Origin: Actinomadura coerulea
GTDB lineage: Bacteria; Actinomycetota; Actinomycetes; Streptosporangiales; Streptosporangiaceae
Reading direction: 5' to 3'
DNA: 64,000 nt
Assembly: GCF_014208105.1 (NCBI RefSeq)
Contig: NZ_JACHMQ010000001.1
Coordinates: 8,060,001-8,124,000, forward strand
This document shows positions 31,712-41,278 of the stretch, one piece after another. The notes below the pieces were generated by a model, which did not search any database, was not told the origin of the DNA, and worked only from the letters and a program-made list of their open reading frames with translations. Both the position numbers and the translations under genes were made by a program. How positions within the stretch are numbered: the first letter of the stretch is position 1; every line of letters begins with the position of its first letter.

Positions 31712-34348
31712 GTGATGGGCCCCCGTTTCTCCTCCATCCGGGCGAGGATCAGCCTGCTGGTCCTCGTGCCGCTGCTGGCCCTCGCCTCGCTGTGGGTGTT
31801 CCTCACGGGCTTCACCTACGGCGACGCGAACCAGTTGCTGCGGAGCCGCGAGTTCCAGGAGAAGACCGTGCTGCCGACGCAGCACCTCATCGACGCGCTG
31901 CAGAAGGAGCGGCGGCTGACGATGGCCGAGCTCGGCGGCGCCCGCCCCGACGCCGGCGTGATGCGGACGCAGCGGCAGACCACCGACGACGCGGCCGAGA
32001 AGGTCCGCGAGGGCGCGCGCGACAAGGGGCTGCGCGGCTCGATCCTGCCCCAGGTCGCCGACCGGCTCGGCGCCTTCGTGAAGCGGATCGACACGCTGCG
32101 CGGCGTCCGCCAGGGCATCGACCAGCGCGTCGCCGACCGCGAACGCGTCCTGCGCGAGTACAGCGACATCATCGACGCGGGCTTCGCCGTCTACAACGCG
32201 ACCACGCCGGGGGACGGGTCCATCACCGCGCACGCCCGCACGCTCGCGTCGTTCGGACGCGCCCGCGAGTTCATGTCGCGCGAGGACGCCCTGCTGTCCG
32301 GCGCCCTGGCCGCCGGGCACATCACGACCGCCGAGCGGGGCCAGTTCGCGCAGCTCGTCGGCGCCCAGCGGATGCTGTACGCCGACAACGCGCCCAACCT
32401 GCACCACGACTACGAACGCTACGAGCGGCTCGCGGCGTCACCGCCGTTCGTCCAGCTGCGGACGCTGGAGGACCAGGTCATCCGCGGCGCCGAACCGCCG
32501 CGCGCCACCGTGCGCAAGACCCGCGAGACGGGCACCCGGCCCGCAGCGGGCGCCCGCACCGGGCAGACCGCCGCCCGCGCCCCGCACACGCCGGTCATCG
32601 AGCCCGCCATCTGGCGGTCCCTCGCCGACACCGCCAACGGCCGGCTGTTCGAGCTGGAGAACAGGGTCCTCGACGACGTCGTCGACCACGGGCAGCGCAT
32701 CGCGATCGGCGCCTTCACCCGCCTCGCCCTCGCCGGCGGCGTCGGCCTTCTCGCGATCGTGCTGTCGGCGCTGCTCGCGGTCCGGGTGTCGCGGCGGCTG
32801 CTGGAGGAGTGCCGCACGCTCGCCTCCGGCGTCGTGGACTTCACCCGCATGCGGCTGCCGCTGCTGGCCGAGCAGATCCGCGCCGGCGCCCCCGTCGAGC
32901 CCGAGGCCGCGCCCGACATCGACTACCGCATCACCGAGATCCGGCAGATCGCCGAGTCGTTCGACCGCGCCCGCGAGGCCGTGCTCGTCGCCGCCGAGGG
33001 CGAGGTCGCGGCCCGGCGCGGCATCAGCGAGGTGTTCGTCAACCTCGCGCGCCGCAACCAGGCGCTGCTGCACCGGCAGCTCAGCCTGCTCGACACCATG
33101 GAGCGCCGCACCGAGGACCCCTCGGAACTGTCGGACCTGTTCCGCCTCGACCACCTCGCCACGCGCATGCGCCGGCACGCCGAGGGCCTCGTCATCCTGG
33201 CGGGCAAGACCGCCGGGCGCGGCTGGCGCCGTCCCGTCCCGCTGGTGGACGTGGTGCGCGGCGCGGTCGCCGAGGTCGAGGACTACCCGCGCGTGCGGGT
33301 GCAGCCGCTGCCGCGCGTCTCGCTGCTCGGCTCCGCGGTCGCCGACGTCATCCACCTGCTCGCCGAGGTGGTGGAGAACGCCACCACGTTCTCGCCGCCG
33401 CAGTCGCCGGTGCGGGTCAGCGGCCACGCGGTCGCCAGCGGGTTCGCGATCGAGGTCGAGGACCGCGGCCTCGGGATGACCGAGGAGGCGCTGCGCAGGG
33501 CCAACGAGCGGCTCGCCCACCCGCCAGAGTTCGACCCGTCCGACAGCGCCCAGCTCGGGCTGTTCGTCGTCGCCCGGCTGGCCGAGAGACAGGACATCAC
33601 CGTCACCCTCCGCCCGTCCCCGTACGGGGGCACGACGGCGATCGCGCTGATCCCGAGCTCGCTCATCGTGGAGAGCGCCGAGCCGGAGCACGCCGCCGTG
33701 CGCCGCGCCACCGGGCCCATGCCGAAACTGCCGAGCCCCGCCGCGGCGCTCCCGGCGTCGGCCCGCCCGGCGGCCGAGTCCCGGGGCGGCGAGTCCGGCG
33801 GGTTCGTCCGGCTCGTCGCCGAGGCCGAGCCCTACAGGCCCGAGCCGGCGCGCCCGGCCGAGGAGCCGGCGCCCGCGCTGGCCGCGACGCCGCCCGTACG
33901 GCCGGCGCAGCCGCCGGCGCCCGCCCCGGCCGAGGCGCCGGCGGAGCCCGCCCCGCCACCGCGGGACGGAGAGCTGCCGAGGCGCAGGCGGCAGCAGCAC
34001 CTCGCGCCCCAGCTCAAGGAACGGGTGGACGCGCACCTCGCCGCGCAGGGGCAGGCCCCGCCGCCGGCTCCGGAACCGGCCGCGCCCCCGGCGCCGCCGG
34101 CCCCGGAGCCGGAGGGGACGCCGCTCGCCGCGCCCGTCCCCATGGACGCTCCCGCGGACGGGGCCGGCCGCGACGCGGCCGGGACCGCTCCCGCGGGCGA
34201 GGACCCGGACGGCGGCGCCGCCCGCTCGCCCGAGTCGATGCGAACGATGCTGTCCAGCATGCAGCGCGGCTGGCAGCGCGGCAGGCAGGACGCGGCCGAC
34301 GCGGAGGCCGCTGGAAACGTAGGCGACCAGGAGGACGACGCCCCATGA
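31712..34348 (+). CDS. cvnA: Conservon sensor kinase-like protein CvnA, second copy
   Basis: An 878-residue paralogue of the CvnA at 27620. Span 1 at residues 11-31 (LLVLVPLLALASLWVFLTG), NIT-type sensor to about 330 with an inserted Arg/Thr/Ala-rich loop (about residues 270-290), span 2 about 340-360, then the shared core: ARRNQALLHRQLSLLDTMER, RLDHLATRMRRHAE, N box EVVENATTFSPP, VEDRGLGM and GLFVVARLAERQ. A Pro/Ala tail of about 220 residues ends in SPESMRTMLSSMQRGWQRGR, matching the motif of copy 1. GTG 31712 is placed about 11 bases after AGGG; ATG 31715 is equally possible. It begins 102 bases after cvnD copy 1. Confidence 0.93.
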   Translation: MMGPRFSSIRARISLLVLVPLLALASLWVFLTGFTYGDANQLLRSREFQEKTVLPTQHLIDALQKERRLTMAELGGARPDAGVMRTQRQTTDDAAEKVREGARDKGLRGSILPQVADRLGAFVKRIDTLRGVRQGIDQRVADRERVLREYSDIIDAGFAVYNATTPGDGSITAHARTLASFGRAREFMSREDALLSGALAAGHITTAERGQFAQLVGAQRMLYADNAPNLHHDYERYERLAASPPFVQLRTLEDQVIRGAEPPRATVRKTRETGTRPAAGARTGQTAARAPHTPVIEPAIWRSLADTANGRLFELENRVLDDVVDHGQRIAIGAFTRLALAGGVGLLAIVLSALLAVRVSRRLLEECRTLASGVVDFTRMRLPLLAEQIRAGAPVEPEAAPDIDYRITEIRQIAESFDRAREAVLVAAEGEVAARRGISEVFVNLARRNQALLHRQLSLLDTMERRTEDPSELSDLFRLDHLATRMRRHAEGLVILAGKTAGRGWRRPVPLVDVVRGAVAEVEDYPRVRVQPLPRVSLLGSAVADVIHLLAEVVENATTFSPPQSPVRVSGHAVASGFAIEVEDRGLGMTEEALRRANERLAHPPEFDPSDSAQLGLFVVARLAERQDITVTLRPSPYGGTTAIALIPSSLIVESAEPEHAAVRRATGPMPKLPSPAAALPASARPAAESRGGESGGFVRLVAEAEPYRPEPARPAEEPAPALAATPPVRPAQPPAPAPAEAPAEPAPPPRDGELPRRRRQQHLAPQLKERVDAHLAAQGQAPPPAPEPAAPPAPPAPEPEGTPLAAPVPMDAPADGAGRDAAGTAPAGEDPDGGAARSPESMRTMLSSMQRGWQRGRQDAADAEAAGNVGDQEDDAP

Positions 34349-34791
34349 CACAGCCCCAGCACTCCGGCGCGGAGGTCCCGGGCGGAGCCGGAGGTGAGCT
34401 CAACTGGCTCCTGGACAGCCTCGTCCAGCGGGTCGCCCCGGTGCAGAACGCCGTCGTGCTGTCCAGCGACGGGCTGCGGATCGCCGCGTCCAGCGGGCTG
34501 GCCCGTGAGGAGTCCGACCACCTGTCCGCGGTGGCCGCCAGCTTCCAGAGCCTCGCGCGCGGGGCCGGGGAGTCCTTCGGCGGCGGGCCCGTCCGGCAGA
34601 CGATCGTGGAGATGGAGTCGTCGTTCCTGTTCGTCACCGCCGCCGGCCGGGGCGCCTGCCTGGCCGTCCTCGCCGACGCCGAGGCCGACCTCGGGATCAT
34701 CGCCTACGAGATGGCGATGCTGGTCACCCGGGTCGGCCAGCACCTGTCGGCCAACCCGCGCGTCGTCGCGGCCGAGTCCGGCGGAGCGTGA
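34345..34791 (+). CDS. cvnB: Roadblock/LC7 protein CvnB, second copy
   Basis: A 148-residue Roadblock/LC7 protein, clearly paralogous to the copy at 30139 (ELNWLLDSLVQRV; LSSDGLRIAASSGLARE; RQTIVEMESSFLFVTAAG; GQHLSANPRV). The N-terminal 17 residues are a Gly/Pro-rich extension absent from copy 1, while the Gly-rich tail of copy 1 is missing here. ATG overlaps the cvnA stop (ATGA) after GGACGAC and GAGGA purine runs. Confidence 0.93.
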   Translation: MTQPQHSGAEVPGGAGGELNWLLDSLVQRVAPVQNAVVLSSDGLRIAASSGLAREESDHLSAVAASFQSLARGAGESFGGGPVRQTIVEMESSFLFVTAAGRGACLAVLADAEADLGIIAYEMAMLVTRVGQHLSANPRVVAAESGGA

Positions 34792-34792
34792 G

Positions 34793-35188
34793 GTGGGCGG
34801 CACGGCCTGGTACGACGACGCGGCGGGCCCCGTCGTGCGCCCGTACGCGCTCACCCGAGGCCGCACGCACTACGACGGCGTCGAGTTCGACCTGGTCGCG
34901 CTGATCGTCGCGGCCGACCCGCCCGAGCCCGCGGAGGACGCCCACGCACTCCCGGCGACCCCATGGGCGCCGGAGCCCGAACATGACATGATCCTGGAGC
35001 TTTGCCGCACCCCGTTGTCGGTCGCCGAGATAGCGTCGGATCTGGAACTTCCCCTCGGGGTCGTCCGTGTCCTGCTCGGCGACCTGCTCGACCACTCGCT
35101 GATACAGGTCCGGCGCCCCGCGCCGGTGGCGCAGTTCCCCAGCGAGCGCGTACTCAAGGAAGTGATCGATGGAATCCGTGCGCTCTGA
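34793..35188 (+). CDS. cvnC: DUF742 protein CvnC, second copy
   Basis: A 131-residue DUF742 protein. It keeps VVRPYALTRGRTHY near the N-terminus and SDLELPLGVVRVLLGDLLDH in the C-terminal half, and ends KEVIDGIRAL like copy 1 (REVLNGLRAL). The start is GTG 34793, one base after the cvnB stop, with GGAGCGTGAG as ribosome-binding region. Its final 20 bases overlap cvnD. Confidence 0.92.
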   Translation: MGGTAWYDDAAGPVVRPYALTRGRTHYDGVEFDLVALIVAADPPEPAEDAHALPATPWAPEPEHDMILELCRTPLSVAEIASDLELPLGVVRVLLGDLLDHSLIQVRRPAPVAQFPSERVLKEVIDGIRAL

Positions 35189-35777
35189 CGCGGCCGCCCA
35201 GCAGGGCGACTCGGCGCTGACGGTAAAGATCCTCGTCGCCGGCGGTTTCGGCGTCGGCAAGACCACCCTGGTCAGCGCGGTCAGTGAGATCCGCCCGCTG
35301 CGCACCGAGGAGGCGCTGACCGAGAAGAGCATCGGGATCGACGACACCACCGCCGTCGCGTCCAAGACCACCACGACCGTGGCGATGGACTTCGGGCGCA
35401 TCACCCTGCCCAACGGCCTGGTGCTGTTCGTGTTCGGTACCCCCGGTCAGGACCGCTTCTGGTTCATGTGGGACGAACTGGCCAAGGGCGCGCTCGGGGC
35501 CGTCGTCCTCGTCGACACCCGCCGCCTCGCCGACTGCTTCGCCTCGGTCGACTACTTCGAACGCCGCGGCGTCCCGTTCATCATCGGGGTCAACCGCTTC
35601 GACGGCGCCGGGCAGCACTCGGCCGACCAGGTCCGCGACGCCCTCGACCTGGCCCCCGAGATCCCCGTGATCTCCTGCGACGTCCGCGACCGCGAGGACG
35701 CCAAGCGCGTCCTCATCAGCCTCGTCGAACACATCATGCGAACCATGAGCACGGGACGACAGACTGTGTCTTATTAG
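35169..35777 (+). CDS. cvnD: Ras-like GTPase CvnD, second copy
   Basis: A 202-residue GTPase with P-loop GGFGVGKTT, TTTVAMDFGRI, FGTPGQDRFWFMWDEL and VNRFDG. It is shorter at both ends than copy 1. No cytochrome P450 (cvnE) gene follows, as occurs in some Streptomyces conservons; the DNA after the stop instead holds hairpin repeats. Two adjacent full sets suggest duplication followed by divergence, because the linkers differ while the cores agree. Confidence 0.94.
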   Translation: MESVRSDAAAQQGDSALTVKILVAGGFGVGKTTLVSAVSEIRPLRTEEALTEKSIGIDDTTAVASKTTTTVAMDFGRITLPNGLVLFVFGTPGQDRFWFMWDELAKGALGAVVLVDTRRLADCFASVDYFERRGVPFIIGVNRFDGAGQHSADQVRDALDLAPEIPVISCDVRDREDAKRVLISLVEHIMRTMSTGRQTVSY

Positions 35778-35782
35778 TTTTA

Positions 35783-35808
35783 TCTCCTCCCTCGGGCCTG
35801 GCGGCCCT
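35783..35808 (+). repeat. Intergenic hairpin repeat, copy 1
   Basis: TCTCCTCCCTCGGGCCTGGC followed by GGCCCT, beginning five bases after the cvnD stop. GGGCC and GGCCC can pair. Related copies are at 35828-35863 and 43422-43456. Confidence 0.55.
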
Positions 35809-35827
35809 GCTGTGCCTATTGCAGTGC

Positions 35828-35863
35828 TCTCCTCCTTCGGGCCCGGAGGGCCCTCCATCGTCG
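35828..35863 (+). repeat. Intergenic hairpin repeat, copy 2
   Basis: TCTCCTCCTTCGGGCCCGGA, then GGGCCCTCCATCGTCG. The 15-base start TCTCCTCCTTCGGGC and the end CCCTCCATCGTCG are identical to the copy at 43422. Confidence 0.6.
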
Positions 35864-35894
35864 GGCACTGCGGCGATCGCTGGCATCGCTCCGT

Positions 35895-35913
35895 CTCGCC
35901 TTGGCGGCTCGCT
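35895..35913 (-). repeat. Dispersed repeat AGCGAGCCGCCAAGGCGAG, copy 2
   Basis: The minus strand reads AGCGAGCCGCCAAGGCGAG, 18 of 19 positions shared with the plus-strand copy at 26380-26397 (one inserted A). Confidence 0.5.
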
Positions 35914-36019
35914 GCGCGATCAGGTTCTCGCTCCGCTCGAACCTGCCTTCGGACGCGATCACGGGGGGTGAGGTCGTCGCGGGGTTGCGGTGGGGCTGAG
36001 GTAGGCGTGTAGAGGGGAG

Positions 36020-36058
36020 CGACCCCGCTTGGTGCGCTGTGCGCGCTGGGCGGGGTCG
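36020..36058 (+). terminator. Hairpin with short T run
   Basis: CGACCCCGC (36020-36028) pairs with GCGGGGTCG (36050-36058), followed by TTTCG. It could end long read-through from the conservon before the ROK promoter. Confidence 0.5.
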
Positions 36059-36204
36059 TTTCGTGTGTGCGGCTTTGTCCTCTGAGTGGGGAAAGTTTGA
36101 GGGATTTGGGGGAAAGGTCTTCTCAAGGCGGCGAAAGCGGGTTACGGTCTCGGCCATGAGACCGGCGTCACACGGCGCCGGTCCGATCCCGAGAGGACGG
36201 CGTG

Positions 36205-37392
36205 ATGCGCATGTCGGCTCGCCCGCAGAACGTGCACCAGGCACGCCTGCTGCGGCTGCTGCGTGACGAGGGGCCGCGCTCGCGCGCCGAGCTGGGCGAC
36301 GTCGTCCGGCTGTCGCGGTCCAAGCTGGCGGTCGAGCTGGACCGGCTGGTCGAGCTCGGCCTCGTGGAGGGCGCCGGGCTGGCGGCCTCCCGGGGCGGGC
36401 GGCGGTCGGGGATCGTCCGGCTCTCGCCGCGGCTGCGGTTCGTCGCCTTCGACATCGGGGCGACCTCGATCGACGTGGCGGTGACCGACGGAGAGCTGGA
36501 GGTCCTCGGGCACGTCAGCGAGCGGTGCGACGTCCGGCAGGGCGCGACCGTGGTGCTGGAGCGGGCGCTGGACCTGCTCGGCAAGCTGCGCGACGAGGGC
36601 CTGATCCCGCAGGTGCACGGGGCGGGCATCGGGGTGCCGGGGCCGGTCAGCTTCCGCGACGGCATGCCGGTCGTCCCGCCGATCATGCCCGGCTGGGACC
36701 GGTTCCCGGTGCGGGACGCGATCGGCCAGGAGCTCGGCTGCCCGGTGCTCGTCGACAACGACGTGAACCTCATGGCCCTCGGCGAGCTGCACGCCGGACT
36801 CGCCCGGTCGGTGGACGACTTCCTGCTCGTGAAGATCGGCACCGGGATCGGCTGCGGCATCGTCGTGGACGGCGCCATCTACCGCGGCGTGTCCGGCAGC
36901 GCGGGGGACATCGGCCACATCCGGGTCGACGACGACGGCCCGACCTGCGCCTGCGGCAACGCCGGGTGCCTGGAGGCGTTCTTCGGCGGCGCGGCGCTCG
37001 CGCGGGACGCCGAGGCGGCGGCGCGGTCCGGCCGCTCGCCCGCGCTCGCGGCCCTGCTGGAGACCCACGGGGCGCTGACGGCCGAGCACGTCGGCGAGGC
37101 GGCCGCCGCGGGCGACCCGAGCGCGGTGCAGATCATCCGGGAGGGCGGCCGGCACGTCGGCCAGGTCCTCGCCGGGCTCGTCAGCTTCTTCAACCCCGGC
37201 CTCGTCATCATCGCCGGCGGCGTCGCGGGTCTCGGCCACGCGCTGCTCGCCGAGATCCGCAGCGTCGTGTACCGGCGGTCCGCGCCGCTCGCGACCGGCA
37301 ACCTCCCGATCGTGCTGTCCGAGCTCGCCGGCGCCGCCGGCGTGGTCGGCGGCGCCCGGCTCATCAGCGACCACGTCTTCTCCGCGTCCTGA
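36205..37392 (+). CDS. ROK family transcriptional regulator
   Basis: A 395-residue NagC/XylR-type regulator. An N-terminal winged helix (VHQARLLRLLRDEGPRSRAE, then RSKLAVELDRLVELGLV) is followed by a sugar-kinase fold with FDIGATSIDVAV, GAGIGVPGPV, DNDVNLMALGE, GTGIGCGIVVDG and the ROK zinc site CACGNAGCLEAFFGG. Such proteins repress sugar uptake operons until an effector sugar binds. The sugar ABC operon starts 27 bases downstream, so this is very probably its regulator and first gene. ATG 36205 lies seven bases after GAGAGGA; GTG 36202 and ATG 36211 are alternatives. Confidence 0.93.
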   Translation: MRMSARPQNVHQARLLRLLRDEGPRSRAELGDVVRLSRSKLAVELDRLVELGLVEGAGLAASRGGRRSGIVRLSPRLRFVAFDIGATSIDVAVTDGELEVLGHVSERCDVRQGATVVLERALDLLGKLRDEGLIPQVHGAGIGVPGPVSFRDGMPVVPPIMPGWDRFPVRDAIGQELGCPVLVDNDVNLMALGELHAGLARSVDDFLLVKIGTGIGCGIVVDGAIYRGVSGSAGDIGHIRVDDDGPTCACGNAGCLEAFFGGAALARDAEAAARSGRSPALAALLETHGALTAEHVGEAAAAGDPSAVQIIREGGRHVGQVLAGLVSFFNPGLVIIAGGVAGLGHALLAEIRSVVYRRSAPLATGNLPIVLSELAGAAGVVGGARLISDHVFSAS

Positions 37393-37419
37393 CCCCCTCT
37401 CCGGCCCCGAGGAGGCCCG

Positions 37420-38939
<1,520 letters not shown>

Positions 38940-38943
<4 letters not shown>

Positions 38944-40013
38944 CCGGCACCTTTCACTCCGGAGGGTCGGCCCCCCGGACCGAGAAGAACACGGGCGAGC
39001 GCGGCGGGGCGCTCGCCCGCCCCGCCGGCGGGAGCGGGAAGCCGCGGCTGCCGTTCGGGCGGGGCGGCGCCGCGGGGAGCCGCGAGGTCCACCACCTCGG
39101 GCTCGTCGCCGCGCTGGTGCTGCTGGCGGTCGTCGGCCTGGTGACCGAGCCCGGCAACTTCGCGACGTCGGGCAACGTCGTCGGCATCCTCGCGCTCGCC
39201 GCCACCATCGGCGTGATCACCGTCGGCCAGACGTTCGTCATCATCGGCGGCGGGATCGACCTGTCCGTCGGGTCGGTCATGGCGCTGGCGTCGGTGTGGG
39301 CGACGACGGTGGCGACGCAGTCCTACGGCCCGGCGGTGATGGCGCTGTGCGCGGTCCTCGTCGGCACCGGCGCGGGCGTCCTCACCGGGCTGCTGATCTC
39401 CTACGGGCGGCTGGTCCCGTTCATCGCCACCCTCGCGATGCTCGTCGCGGCGCGCGGGCTGGCGCAGCGGATGTCGGACCGCAGGACCCAGCTCGTCCGG
39501 CCGGAGAACGACGCGATCGAGGCGCTGTCCACCACCAAGGTGCTCGGGCTCCCGCTCGTCGTGTACATCTTCGCCGCGGTCGCCGCCGCCGGATGGCTGG
39601 TGCTCAACCGCACCACGTTCGGCCGCCGGACGTTCGCGGTCGGCGGCAACCCCGAGGCGGCGCGCCTGGCCGGCATCGACGTCCGCCGGCACACCCTGAC
39701 GCTGTACGCGCTGTCCGGTTTCTGCTGCGGCGTCGCCGCGCTCATCATCATGGCCCGCACCACCACCGGCTCCAGCACCCACGGCGACCTGTACGAGCTG
39801 GACGCGATCGCCGCCGTCATCATCGGCGGGACGCTGCTCACCGGCGGGCGCGGCACCATAGCCGGGTCGATCCTCGGCGTGCTGGTGTTCACGCTCATCA
39901 CCAACCTGTTCATCCTGAACGGCCTGCAGACCAGCGACCAGCTGATCGCCAAGGGCGCGATCATCGTGATCGCCGTGCTGCTGCAGCGCCGCGGGCTCCG
40001 CTCGCCCACCTGA
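38940..40013 (+). CDS. Sugar ABC transporter permease (RbsC type)
   Basis: A 357-residue permease of the branched ribose-type family, with about eight to ten spans beginning near residue 50. Conserved features are ITVGQTFVIIGGGIDLSVGS (third span and turn), RRTFAVGGNPEAARLAGI (cytoplasmic loop contacting the ATPase) and IIGGTLLTGGRGTIAGSILG. The first 45 residues are a Gly/Arg-rich cytoplasmic extension. GTG 38940 overlaps the rbsA-like stop. Confidence 0.94.
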
Positions 40014-40107
40014 GGACACCGCCCGACACCCCCACCCCACGTCCGGCGCCGCGCGTCCCGGGGAACGCGCGGCGGGGGACGCCCCATCCCTTGATCAGGA
40101 GCACGTC

Positions 40108-41172
40108 ATGCGTGATCAGAGCCCCCGTCCCACCCGCAGAGGCGTCCTGTTCGGCGGCGCCGTCGTCGCGGCGGGCAGCCTCGCCGCGGCCTGCACGAGC
40201 AACAGCGAGAAGGACGACCCGAGCCCGGCGGCGCAGGCCGGTTCGCTCGCCGGCGACAACGACAAGCCGGGAAAGCAGGTCACCATCGGGTTCTCCGCGC
40301 CCGCCGCGGACCACGGCTGGATCGCGGCGATCGCCAAGAACGCCGAGGGGCAGGCCAAGAAGTACAAGGACGTGACGTTCAAGCCGGTCGAGCCGACCAA
40401 CGACATCAACCAGCAGATCTCCGCCGTCGAGTCGCTGATCCGCGCGAAGGTCGACGTCCTGGTGATCCTGCCCAACGACGGCGAGCAGCTGAACCAGGTC
40501 GCCCGCAAGGCGATGGACGCCGGCATCCCGGTCGTCAACCTCGACCGCGTCTTCCCCGACAAGCTGTCGTACCGGACGTGGGTCGGCGGCGACAACTACG
40601 GCATGGGCGTCTCCGCCGGCCACTACATCGGCAAGAAGCTGAAGGCCAAGAACGCCTCGAACCCTGTGATCCTGGAGATCCAGGGCATCGCGACGCTGCC
40701 GCTGACGCAGGACCGCAGCAAGGGCTTCGCGGACGCGCTGAAGTCCTACGGCTTCACCGTCACCGCGAAGCAGGACGCCAAGTTCACCGTGGAGTCCGGC
40801 AACCAGGTCGCCTCCAACCTGCTGCAGGCGCACAAGAAGATCGACGCGTTGTGGAACCACGACGACGACCAGGGCGTCGGCGTGCTCGCCGCGATCAAGC
40901 AGTCCGGCCGCAAGGAGTTCTTCATGGTCGGTGGCGCGGGCTCGGCCAACGCGATGCGCGAGATCAAGACCGGCGGCGGCGTGCTGGAGGCCACCGTCAC
41001 CTACCCGCCCACGATGGCCGCGTCCGCGATCAAGCTGGGCCGGCTCATCGCGCAGGGCAAGGGCATGGCCGACCTGGTCGAGCTCCAGGTGCCCCAGTCG
41101 ATCACGCTGGCCTCCGAGACGGTGTCCAAGGACAACGTCGACACCTACATGCCGCTCGGCTTCGAGTCCTGA
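40108..41172 (+). CDS. Sugar ABC transporter substrate-binding lipoprotein (RbsB type)
   Basis: A 354-residue binding protein of the ribose-type family. The N-terminus has twin arginines (PTRRGVLFGG) before a hydrophobic core and a lipobox ending at Cys29 (LAAAC), so it is probably a Tat-exported lipoprotein. The mature part reads TIGFSAPAADHGWIAAIAKN, then INQQISAVESLI and VVNLDRVFPD. Ligand is likely a pentose, inositol or modified hexose. ATG follows AGGAG by six bases; it is separated from the permease by 94 bases. Confidence 0.93.
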   Translation: MRDQSPRPTRRGVLFGGAVVAAGSLAAACTSNSEKDDPSPAAQAGSLAGDNDKPGKQVTIGFSAPAADHGWIAAIAKNAEGQAKKYKDVTFKPVEPTNDINQQISAVESLIRAKVDVLVILPNDGEQLNQVARKAMDAGIPVVNLDRVFPDKLSYRTWVGGDNYGMGVSAGHYIGKKLKAKNASNPVILEIQGIATLPLTQDRSKGFADALKSYGFTVTAKQDAKFTVESGNQVASNLLQAHKKIDALWNHDDDQGVGVLAAIKQSGRKEFFMVGGAGSANAMREIKTGGGVLEATVTYPPTMAASAIKLGRLIAQGKGMADLVELQVPQSITLASETVSKDNVDTYMPLGFES

Positions 41173-41189
41173 GCGGCGGGGGCGCCGGC

Positions 41190-41240
41190 GCTCCCGCCCG
41201 CCTCCCGGGCGGGGCGGGAGCCCCGGCCCGGGGGCCGGGG
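41190..41240 (+). terminator. Two hairpins inside the sugar operon
   Basis: GCTCCCGCCCGCC (41190-41202) pairs with GGCGGGGCGGGAGC (41208-41221), with one bulged base, and CCCCGGCC/GGCCGGGG (41221-41240) follows. They lie after the binding-protein gene and before the dehydrogenase gene, where partial termination commonly raises binding-protein expression. Confidence 0.6.
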
Positions 41241-41278
41241 CCTGCCCCCGGAAGACGACACAGAGAGGTGAGCAGAAC

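Larger units (their letters stand above)
35778..36204. other. Gene-free stretch with repeats, terminator and a promoter
   Basis: About 425 bases without a supported gene. It holds two copies of a TCTCCTCC-type hairpin repeat (35783-35808 and 35828-35863), the second copy of the AGCGAGCCGCC repeat on the minus strand (35895-35913), a terminator-like hairpin (36020-36058) and, near the end, TACGGT (36143-36148), a possible -10 box for the ROK gene. Confidence 0.6.

Noticed and set aside
36156..36266. A 36-residue frame starting seven bases after TACGGT, overlapping the ROK start
   Set aside because: The product is Pro/Ala/Gly/Arg-rich without features, and the TACGGT box is better explained as the ROK promoter with GAGAGGA as its ribosome-binding site.
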